Below, piece after piece: positions 14,788-21,165 of a stretch of 21,165 nt of DNA. The translations under genes and the position numbers were made by a program. The notes under the pieces were generated by a model. It worked only from the letters and a program-made list of their open reading frames with translations. It had not been told where the DNA came from and made no database searches. Where the stretch lies: the NCBI GenBank assembly GCA_000435055.1, contig FR879719.1:18464-39628 (forward strand), in the 5' to 3' direction. Source of the DNA: Clostridium sp. CAG:138 (GTDB taxonomy: Bacteria > Bacillota > Clostridia > Christensenellales > CAG-138). The number at the start of each line of letters is the position of its first letter. Position 1 is the first letter of the stretch.

Positions 14788-17036
14788 TGAGCGACTATAA
14801 ACTTTCCCCCGATAAACCCATTGATGTTGCCGAGATCCTCAAAGATCTTGAAAACTACCGTCCCCGCCGCAGGGGCTGGACGTGGCGCAAACCCGTTGAA
14901 AACCTGCATATGGGACCCTTTGTTTACCATGACTGCACCGAACCGCTCAAGTCGAGCGTTCCCCTGCCCCCCGCACACTATTTCGAGAACATCGACCCGC
15001 AGCCCGCGCCTGTTATCACGACAGAAATCGCATCCGGCCGCTTTGAGGATGATATTCGCAGAATGCGTATGGCAGCGCACCACGGCGCAGATCACATAAT
15101 GGTTATCCGCACGGCCGGACAGAGCCACTTTGACGGGCTTATCGAAGGCACACCCCAAGGCATGGGCGGCGTTCCCATTACGCGCAAGCAGGTTCGTGCA
15201 CAGCGCAAGGCACTCGACATGATCGAGGATGAAGTCGGAAGACCCATCAACTACCACAGCTATGTTTCCGGCGTTGCAGGCCCCGATATTGCTGTTATGT
15301 TTGCGGAAGAAGGCGTAAACGGCGTTCACCAGGACCCGCAATACAACGTCATCTACCGCAACATCAATATGATTCGTTCGTTTGTTGATGCGTGCGAAAG
15401 CAAGAAGCTTATCGCATGGGCCGGCATGGCGCAGATTGACGGCGCACACAATGCAAACGCAACCGCACGTGAAGCATGGAAAGTCATGCCCGAGCTTATG
15501 GTTCAGCACGGTATCAATGCAATTTTCTCTGCGCGCGTCGGCATTAACAAAAAGAACATCTGCCTGTCCACCGTTCCCCCGACGGCAACCCCCGCGCCCT
15601 GCGTATACATGGATCTTCCTTATGCGGTTGCTCTCCGCGATCTGTTCCATGAATACCGTATGCGCGCCCAGATGAACACAAAATATATTGAGTCCAGTAC
15701 CCGTGAAGCAACCGTCACCCACGTTCTGAACATGTTCATCTCCAAGCTCACCAGTGCGGATATCCAGAGCACGATCACGCCCGATGAGGGCCGCAACGTG
15801 CCGTGGCATATTTACAATATCGAAGCATGCGACACCGCGAAGCAGACTCTCGTCGGTCTCGACGGCCTTATGGAAATGGTCGAGCTGAAAGACAGCGGCT
15901 ATCTGCGCGAAAAAGCACGCGAGCTGAAGGAAAGAGCGATCCTCTTCATGGAAGAAATGCTTGAACTCGGCGGCTATTTCAACGCCGTTGAAGAAGGCTT
16001 CTTCGTTGACAGCGGCATTTACCCCGAGCGCAACGGCGACGGCATTGCAAGAAAAATCGACGGCGGCATCGGTGCCGGAACAATTTTCAAGCGCGAAGCT
16101 GACTACATGGCTCCCGTCACCGCACACTACGGCTACAACAACGTTGAGCAGTACAATCCCGATTTTGTCGACAATCCCTCCGCACTCATCGGCGGCTGCA
16201 CGCTTGAATGTCCCGAAAAGATCATCTATATTGATGAATTGGACGAAACCGACAACTGCCATGTCCGTATGGAAGAAGTCAAAGATTTCGTTGCAGGCGG
16301 CAAGCAGATTCGTCCTGAAATGGAATGGCTTGCAGACGGTACTGTCATGCTCACCATGTTCTTCCCCGCACCCAAGCCCATTGCGGAAGCGGCTGCACTT
16401 GAATGTGCAAAGCGCATGAATCTTGTCGAATGCGAAGTTATCAGCCGTGAAATCATGCATTCGCAGGAAGGCACCCGCATCGAGGTCAAGGGCAAAGTTC
16501 CGTTCGCAATCGATGTTGATTCCCTTGTCATTCCCAAGGAACCCGATGTTCTGAGCGATGACGTTATCCGTGCCGATATCGAACGTCGTCCGATGAAGGT
16601 CGTTGCCGCAACCGTCGGTGAAGACGAGCACTCTGTCGGTCTTCGTGAGATCATCGACATTAAGCACGGCGGCATTGAAAAATACGGCATCGAAGTGCAT
16701 TACCTCGGTACATCCTGCCCGCCCGAAAAACTCGTTAACGCAGCAGTCGAGCTGAATGCAGATGCAATCATGGCATCCACCATCATCAGCCATGACGACA
16801 TTCACTACAAGAATATCGCCAAAATCGATGCTATTGCGCGTGAAATGGGTATCCGCGATAAGATTATCTTCATCGCAGGCGGCACTCAGGTCACTCCCGA
16901 GCTTGCGCGCAAGGCGGGAGCGGATGAAGGCTTCGGCAGGGGCAGCCGCGGTGTCCATAATGCAACCTTCCTTGTTAAACGCAGGTGGGAAATGGAAAAA
17001 GCGGCAGCCGAAAAGGCCGACAGCGAAAACAAATAA
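14787..17036 (+). CDS. oraE: D-ornithine 4,5-aminomutase, E subunit (adenosylcobalamin and PLP)
   Basis: OraE is the large catalytic subunit and binds both adenosylcobalamin and PLP. The 749-residue protein has a long TIM-barrel region with VMVIRTAGQSHFDGLIEG-like sequence near 110-130. Its C-terminal Rossmann domain holds the base-off cobalamin motif DEHSVG, with H615 as the predicted cobalt ligand. The PLP lysine is predicted to be K626 in IDIKHGG. The 11-residue His-to-Lys spacing is the one known for ornithine 4,5-aminomutase and lysine 5,6-aminomutase. The late segment IFIAGGTQVTPELARKAGADEGFGRG is typical of B12 domains. The start overlaps the oraS stop. Confidence 0.97.
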   Translation: MSDYKLSPDKPIDVAEILKDLENYRPRRRGWTWRKPVENLHMGPFVYHDCTEPLKSSVPLPPAHYFENIDPQPAPVITTEIASGRFEDDIRRMRMAAHHGADHIMVIRTAGQSHFDGLIEGTPQGMGGVPITRKQVRAQRKALDMIEDEVGRPINYHSYVSGVAGPDIAVMFAEEGVNGVHQDPQYNVIYRNINMIRSFVDACESKKLIAWAGMAQIDGAHNANATAREAWKVMPELMVQHGINAIFSARVGINKKNICLSTVPPTATPAPCVYMDLPYAVALRDLFHEYRMRAQMNTKYIESSTREATVTHVLNMFISKLTSADIQSTITPDEGRNVPWHIYNIEACDTAKQTLVGLDGLMEMVELKDSGYLREKARELKERAILFMEEMLELGGYFNAVEEGFFVDSGIYPERNGDGIARKIDGGIGAGTIFKREADYMAPVTAHYGYNNVEQYNPDFVDNPSALIGGCTLECPEKIIYIDELDETDNCHVRMEEVKDFVAGGKQIRPEMEWLADGTVMLTMFFPAPKPIAEAAALECAKRMNLVECEVISREIMHSQEGTRIEVKGKVPFAIDVDSLVIPKEPDVLSDDVIRADIERRPMKVVAATVGEDEHSVGLREIIDIKHGGIEKYGIEVHYLGTSCPPEKLVNAAVELNADAIMASTIISHDDIHYKNIAKIDAIAREMGIRDKIIFIAGGTQVTPELARKAGADEGFGRGSRGVHNATFLVKRRWEMEKAAAEKADSENK

Positions 17037-17124
17037 TATTACGCGGGAACTCTCCTGACGTTCTCGGTATATGCTGACACAAAGGGGGACGGTCAATCAA
17101 GTTGCCATCCCCCGAAGTTTTGTT

Positions 17125-17152
17125 TTTGCGGTTTCTCCGCAGAAACGTGCAA
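17125..17152 (+). other. Hairpin just upstream of the GlmL-like start
   Basis: TTTGC (17125-17129) pairs with GCAAA (17148-17152), and GTTTCT (17131-17136) with AGAAAC (17141-17146), around the tetraloop CCGC. It ends 14 bases before the ATG at 17167. A second potential stem, GGGGGA with TCCCCC, lies just before it (about 17085-17113). Either could modulate translation between oraE and this gene. Confidence 0.5.
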
Positions 17153-17166
17153 ATTTCAGATACTCT

Positions 17167-18537
17167 ATGTTTATTGATATTCTTGTTGCCGAAATCGGCT
17201 CAACAACAACGCTTGTAAACGCCTTTAACGGCATTGAAACCGATACGCCGCGTTTTATCGGGCAGGGACAGGCTCCGACAAGCGTGCTTGCAGGTGATGT
17301 TCGCATCGGTCTGACAGAAGCAGTAAATGACCTTGCAAAGAATCTCGGAGCACAAAATATTGAATACGGAAAAATGTTCGCAACGTCCAGCGCCGCGGGC
17401 GGATTGCGCATGTGCGTACACGGACTTGTTTATGATATGACCGTGAAGGCCGCTCAGGCGGCGGCTCTCGGTGCAGGTGCAATCATCAAACTTGCAACAG
17501 CCGGCAAACTGAGTGAATTCGACATTGACGATATTAAAGCAATCGACCCAAACCTTATCCTGCTTGCCGGCGGAACGGATTACGGCGAACGCGAAACGGC
17601 TGTTTATAACGCAAAGCTCATTGCCGCTTCCGGTTTGAAGGCCCCCGTTATTTACGGCGGAAATATTCAGAATCGCCGCATTATTGAGGATGTTTTTTCA
17701 CGAGCAGGCATCCCGGTTTATATAACAGAAAACGTCTATCCGAAACTCGACCTTTTGAACATCGAGCCCGCACGCAAAATTATTCACGCCGTGTTTGAGG
17801 AACACATCATTAAGGCTTCCGGCATGGAGCATATCCGCGATATGGTTACGGGCAACATAATCCCCACTCCCGGCGCTGTTATGGAGGCGGCACAGCTTCT
17901 ATACAACGATATCGGCGACCTTGCCGTTATTGATATCGGCGGTGCAACCACGGATGTTCATTCCGTCACAAAAGGTTCCGATGAAATTGCAGTCATGCAG
18001 ACAACACCCGAGCCTTTTGCAAAGCGTACCGTTGAGGGTGATCTCGGCCTTTTCGTGAATGCAAAAAACCTTGTTGATATGTTGGGCAGTGATAAGCTTT
18101 CCGCCGAACTCGGCATTAATACTGCCGAAGTGATGAGCAGATATTGCCCGATTCCAAACACTCCGGAGCAATTCAAGCTTACCGAAAGGCTTTGTCTGGC
18201 AGCGGGTCTTACGGCGATTGAACGCCATGCCGGCGCACTCCGATATATTTACACTCCGCGCGGAAGGCAAACAATTGCGGAAGGCAAGGATCTTTCAACG
18301 CTCAAATATCTTGTCGGCACAGGCGGTGCATTGACAAGGCTTCCGAATCGTGAACAAATAATGCGCAAGCTTGCGGACTGCAATTCCGGCGGGATGATGC
18401 TCTATCCAAAACCCGGCAGGCTGAAGCTGCTGTACGATAATCATTATATAATGGCTTCCCTCGGAGTGCTTTCGAAGGAGTATCCCGACGCTGCGCTGAA
18501 TTTGCTCAAGCAGAGCATCGATGAAAGCAACCTTTAA
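17167..18537 (+). CDS. GlmL/MutL-like actin-fold ATPase, probable mutase-reactivating factor
   Basis: The protein belongs to the GlmL/MutL family of actin-fold ATPases that accompany B12-dependent amino-acid mutases. Phosphate loops are VAEIGSTTT (8-15 region) and VIDIGGATTDVH (254-265), with an additional LLAGGTDYG (132-140) and LVGTGGALTRL near the C-terminus. The position directly after oraE suggests it protects or reactivates OraS/OraE after cobalamin damage; that is inferred from neighbours and family. I use the ATG at 17167 (456 residues), which gives the family N-terminus, over 17071. The ribosome binding site at 17167 is poor, and a hairpin lies just upstream. Confidence 0.85.
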   Translation: MFIDILVAEIGSTTTLVNAFNGIETDTPRFIGQGQAPTSVLAGDVRIGLTEAVNDLAKNLGAQNIEYGKMFATSSAAGGLRMCVHGLVYDMTVKAAQAAALGAGAIIKLATAGKLSEFDIDDIKAIDPNLILLAGGTDYGERETAVYNAKLIAASGLKAPVIYGGNIQNRRIIEDVFSRAGIPVYITENVYPKLDLLNIEPARKIIHAVFEEHIIKASGMEHIRDMVTGNIIPTPGAVMEAAQLLYNDIGDLAVIDIGGATTDVHSVTKGSDEIAVMQTTPEPFAKRTVEGDLGLFVNAKNLVDMLGSDKLSAELGINTAEVMSRYCPIPNTPEQFKLTERLCLAAGLTAIERHAGALRYIYTPRGRQTIAEGKDLSTLKYLVGTGGALTRLPNREQIMRKLADCNSGGMMLYPKPGRLKLLYDNHYIMASLGVLSKEYPDAALNLLKQSIDESNL

Positions 18538-18558
18538 CCTTTTTTGCTGCGGGTTAAA
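18533..18558 (+). other. Inverted repeat across the GlmL-like stop codon
   Basis: TTTAACC (18533-18539), which includes the stop codon, pairs with GGTTAAA (18552-18558) around a T-rich 12-base loop. It is weak and has no T-tail, so I do not call it a terminator. The orr binding site lies about 35 bases downstream. Confidence 0.35.
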
Positions 18559-18599
18559 ACTCAAACATCAAAAACGGCTGCAAAACCTGAGGTAATAAT

Positions 18600-19676
18600 A
18601 TGAATCCGAAACTGATAATAAACCTGTTCAAACTGCGTACGAACCTTGACAGACTGGTTGATCGCTGTCACGCTGTCGGCATTAAAACGGCGATTGTCAC
18701 GAAAGTCTTCTGCGCCGATGAACGTATCTGCAAAATGATTTCAGAAAGCGACGCAGACGCTTTTGCTGATTCGCGCGTGCAGAACCTTGCCGCAATTGCG
18801 GAGCTTCATTCCGATAAACCGACTCAGCTGCTTCGCATTTCAATGCAGAGCGAGGTCGAAGATGTCGTCCGCTATGCCGACATTTCAATGCAGAGCGAAA
18901 AAGAAACCATTCGACTTATCGGCGGTGCTGCAAAAAAACTCGGCAAAGTGCATAAGATTATTCTTATGGTCGATATGGGCGACTTGCGGGAGGGCATTTT
19001 CAACACGGATGAAGCGCAGATTTTCTCCGCAGCGGAAGCAATTCTTGCCGAACCTGCACTTGAATTCCACGGAATCGGTGTTAACCTTACCTGCTACGGC
19101 GGCATCATTCCCGATGAAACGAATCTCGGCGGACTGCTTGCAATTGCAGATAAGCTGCGCAAAAGGTATTCTGTCCCCCTTCCCATCGTCTCGGGCGGTA
19201 ATTCCTCAATGCTCACAATGCTGGAGGAAAATCGTATCCCAGAAGGCATCACCCAGCTTCGTCTCGGCGAAAGTTTCGTCCTCGGCAACAATACCGAAAG
19301 CGGTAAGCCCGTCGAGTGGCTGAATACAGATTGCTTCACCCTTGAAGCAGAGCTTGTCGAAGTTCAGCGCAAGCCCAGCAAACCTATCGGAACAAGCGGA
19401 CTTAATGCATTCGGTGAACGTGTCACTTTTGAGGATCGCGGTGAAATGATTCGAGGCATTCTTGCAATCGGAAGGCAGGATGTGAACCCCGACGGACTCA
19501 CCCCGATTGACCCCGATGTTGAGATTATCGGTGCAAGCAGCGACCACTTAATCGTCAACCTCACCAACTGCAAAAAATACAAAGTCGGCGACACACTGAG
19601 GTTCATCCCCGATTACGGTGCATTGCTGAAACTGACAACGAGTAAATATGTCCACAGAGAGTATGCGGAGCAATAA
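18600..19676 (+). CDS. orr: Ornithine racemase (PLP-dependent alanine-racemase fold)
   Basis: Orr converts L-ornithine to D-ornithine, the substrate of OraS/OraE. The 358-residue protein is of the alanine/ornithine racemase type. The PLP lysine is predicted to be K35 in AIVTKVFCADERI at the end of the first barrel strand. LMVDMGDLREGIF and HGIGVNLTCYGG are family-typical barrel segments, and IVSGGNSSML is a probable phosphate-binding region. CTGAGG lies about seven bases before the ATG. It is the last clearly pathway-specific gene of the operon. An activity on other basic amino acids cannot be ruled out, but the context strongly favours ornithine. Confidence 0.9.
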   Translation: MNPKLIINLFKLRTNLDRLVDRCHAVGIKTAIVTKVFCADERICKMISESDADAFADSRVQNLAAIAELHSDKPTQLLRISMQSEVEDVVRYADISMQSEKETIRLIGGAAKKLGKVHKIILMVDMGDLREGIFNTDEAQIFSAAEAILAEPALEFHGIGVNLTCYGGIIPDETNLGGLLAIADKLRKRYSVPLPIVSGGNSSMLTMLEENRIPEGITQLRLGESFVLGNNTESGKPVEWLNTDCFTLEAELVEVQRKPSKPIGTSGLNAFGERVTFEDRGEMIRGILAIGRQDVNPDGLTPIDPDVEIIGASSDHLIVNLTNCKKYKVGDTLRFIPDYGALLKLTTSKYVHREYAEQ

Positions 19677-19747
19677 GCGCTCTGCCCCTTGCTGCGAATG
19701 TGCGATATTCAATCGTGATACATAAGGTTAAAAGGCGGTGAATTATT

Positions 19748-20086
19748 ATGGCATTCATTAAGATTAACAGTATTCTCAAAAAAAGAGGACAAAACGAGGT
19801 TCGCATTATCCCCGCAGCTGTTAACGGTGCAAGGATCAAGGTGCTTGTCGGCAGCTGTGCACATTGCGCAAAGCTTCGCGACAACGTTGTTGCCGCAATG
19901 AAGCAGGCAAATATCCCGGAAACCGAGCTTGAAACCATAAGTGATCTTGTGAAAATCACCCGAATGGGCATTATCACAACGCCCGCGCTCATCGTTGACG
20001 GCAAACTGCTTTGCTGCGGAAAAGTTCTGAGTGTTGAGGAACTGCTGCCGCTGCTGAAACAGAACAGCGAGCCGAAAGCGGAATAG
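19748..20086 (+). CDS. Small thioredoxin-fold protein (redox-active disulfide type, CxxC)
   Basis: The 112-residue protein has a thioredoxin-like core. The strand RIKVLVGSCAHCAKL carries the redox motif C37-A-H-C40. The cis-proline region is GIITTPALIVDGKLLC, with P79. This resembles the short archaeal/clostridial redox-active disulfide protein family rather than canonical WCGPC thioredoxin. An unusual vicinal pair, C89-C90, follows in LLCCGK. The N-terminal 28 residues are an extension before the core. It lies 71 bases after orr on the same strand without an obvious terminator between, and may be cotranscribed. A link to ornithine breakdown is not established. Confidence 0.8.
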   Translation: MAFIKINSILKKRGQNEVRIIPAAVNGARIKVLVGSCAHCAKLRDNVVAAMKQANIPETELETISDLVKITRMGIITTPALIVDGKLLCCGKVLSVEELLPLLKQNSEPKAE

Positions 20087-20110
20087 TTTCATTTCGATAA
20101 CATTTGGAAA

Positions 20111-20149
20111 CAGCCGCCGACTTCCATGCCGGCGGCTGAAAATTTTGTT
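20111..20149. terminator. Terminator between the thioredoxin-fold gene and the Card1-like gene
   Basis: CAGCCGCCG (20111-20119) and CGGCGGCTG (20130-20138) form a perfect 9-bp GC-rich stem with a ten-base loop, followed by AAAATTTTGTTT. The flanking GGAAA and TTTCC can extend the pairing. It lies between two convergent genes and probably ends the ornithine operon transcript. Confidence 0.88.
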
Positions 20150-20233
20150 TCCGCATTTAGTTATTTAAGCATTTAAATTTACGCTGCCAATCGGGCATTT
20201 GCAGGCGCGTTAAGTCTGAACGGGCATTCAAAT

Positions 20234-21165
20234 CTATTCTGTTGCCTTTTTTAAACGTGCAAGCAACTCGTCATCGTTCATCAAATGAGCATTTTCTATG
20301 AGCTCAATGCCCATCTCTTCCGCACGTCTGCGGAACGGATCCATTTCCCTTCCTGAACCCATCTTGCCAAGATAGGTTGCTGCAATGATTTTTTTTGCAT
20401 ATATGCTTCCAAACCTGTCTGCAACCGTGTTAAGTTTGTATAATTCATTTGAATCCACTGCGCCGTTTTTACATGAAACAAACACCGGGATCACGCCGCG
20501 CATAAGCATAACATCAATCTCATTTTCGGTGTTTATGTCACAATAATCCGTTGATTCATCATAAAAATTCCATCGGCGGACAGAAGAACCGTGATTGCTC
20601 CAAACGATTGTTACACCGCTTGCCGCATCGTTATAGTATTGGTTCCCGTCATCGTCAAGTGCGGAATTCGCAAGCAACAGCATCTTGATTTCAAGCACAC
20701 TTCCCGCTTTTGCAAGGCAGCGTTTAATCTGCGCGTTTTTATAGCGAAACGCAAGCAGTCCCGAGTCAACGCGGAGTTTTTCAATAACACCGCGCCTTCC
20801 GAGTTCTTCCGCCAATCGGCATACGCGGTTGAGCTTTTCCGTACAATTAGGGATGTGCTCCTCAGCATAGCGGAACGTCAGAAAAAAGTCCAATGGATCA
20901 TCATCCTGCATTTTATAATGCGACAGCAGTTCGAGTGCATTCAGATTCATGTTCCACTGTGCAGGATCTGTTTTGCATAAATCCCACATTGAATTAACAT
21001 CTTCGGCAAAATCATCGGAAAGAGACATTCGGTATGTTCCGTCACCCAGCACACTGTTGCTGTAGCGCAGTTTTCCTCCGTGCAGGACAATATCATCCAC
21101 TATTGAAAGCTTTGGGTTTGTGTTGTTGAATACCTTATTATTGTTATCGCAGTCCTGAACCGCTC
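20234..21165 (-). CDS. DUF1887/Card1-like nuclease-domain protein (5' end outside the window)
   Basis: The frame is open to the right window edge. The first in-frame start-like codon, a GTG at 21100, has no binding site, and 21 more codons are open upstream, so the gene is partial. Numbering from that GTG, the C-terminal domain has AKAGSVLEIKMLL (E137), then NEIDVMLMRG (E194, D196), IPVFVSCKNG (S209, K211) and ELYKLNTVADRFG, ending near residue 288. This is the layout of the DUF1887/Card1 family, CARF-linked nucleases with a PD-(D/E)xK fold. The usual Glu of ExK reads Ser. The N-terminal part, which would hold a CARF domain, is not visible. No CRISPR array is in the window. Confidence 0.65.
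   Translation of the reverse strand, partial: AVQDCDNNNKVFNNTNPKLSIVDDIVLHGGKLRYSNSVLGDGTYRMSLSDDFAEDVNSMWDLCKTDPAQWNMNLNALELLSHYKMQDDDPLDFFLTFRYAEEHIPNCTEKLNRVCRLAEELGRRGVIEKLRVDSGLLAFRYKNAQIKRCLAKAGSVLEIKMLLLANSALDDDGNQYYNDAASGVTIVWSNHGSSVRRWNFYDESTDYCDINTENEIDVMLMRGVIPVFVSCKNGAVDSNELYKLNTVADRFGSIYAKKIIAATYLGKMGSGREMDPFRRRAEEMGIELIENAHLMNDDELLARLKKATE

Noticed and set aside
14676..17096. An 806-codon open frame on the minus strand opposite oraE
   Set aside because: It mirrors oraE, whose identity is certain from motifs. Its translation shows no recognisable domain, and I take it as a by-product of the codon bias of the sense gene. The same holds for long antisense frames at 12794-14188 and 11503-12552.
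20234..21165. CRISPR-Cas locus around the Card1-like gene
   Set aside because: No repeat-spacer pattern and no cas gene is present in the window. Only the nuclease-like domain is seen, so a CRISPR system cannot be claimed.

Overview
The window looks like a chromosomal segment of a strictly anaerobic, moderate-GC Firmicute of the class Clostridia. Three things point there: an hrcA gene under a textbook CIRCE operator, a radical-SAM anaerobic reductase activase, and a complete Stickland-type oxidative ornithine operon. I see no insertion sequence, integrase, phage gene or CRISPR array. The layout reads as native chromosome rather than an imported island.

Left part (1-6343). A probable grpE start and hrcA lie on the minus strand, driven by a consensus promoter that runs into the CIRCE element. 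Divergent from them is a radical-SAM NrdG-type activase, followed on the same strand by a small zinc-ribbon membrane protein with its own promoter and a 10-bp inverted repeat at its transcription start. A bidirectional terminator separates these from a minus-strand translation and RNA-modification operon, read prmA - rsmE - mtaB - HIT protein, with its promoter near 6480-6508.

Middle part (6537-11072). A LysR regulator is divergent from a polytopic membrane protein with gate-type (nucleoside-recognition) domains. Then come a strong terminator, a tRNA-Pro(GGG) with promoter and terminator, and a two-gene operon encoding a NifU/IscU-like Fe-S scaffold homologue and a GGGtGRT-family protein. This pair is of unknown function and is the best candidate here for an undescribed system. 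Its promoter is bracketed by an inverted repeat.

Right part (11120-20138). After a perfect terminator, an extended -10 promoter and a leader with two strong hairpins precede ord - ortA - ortB - oraS - oraE - glmL-like - orr. The encoded route is: L-ornithine to D-ornithine (Orr), to 2,4-diaminopentanoate (OraS/OraE, B12 and PLP), to 2-amino-4-oxopentanoate (Ord), then thiolysis with CoA to alanine and acetyl-CoA (OrtA/OrtB). The GlmL/MutL-like ATPase probably maintains the B12 mutase. A small CxxC thioredoxin-fold protein follows and ends at a terminator.

Right edge (20234-21165). A minus-strand gene, cut by the window end, carries a C-terminal nuclease-like domain resembling the DUF1887/Card1 family. 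The usual Glu of its ExK motif appears to be Ser.
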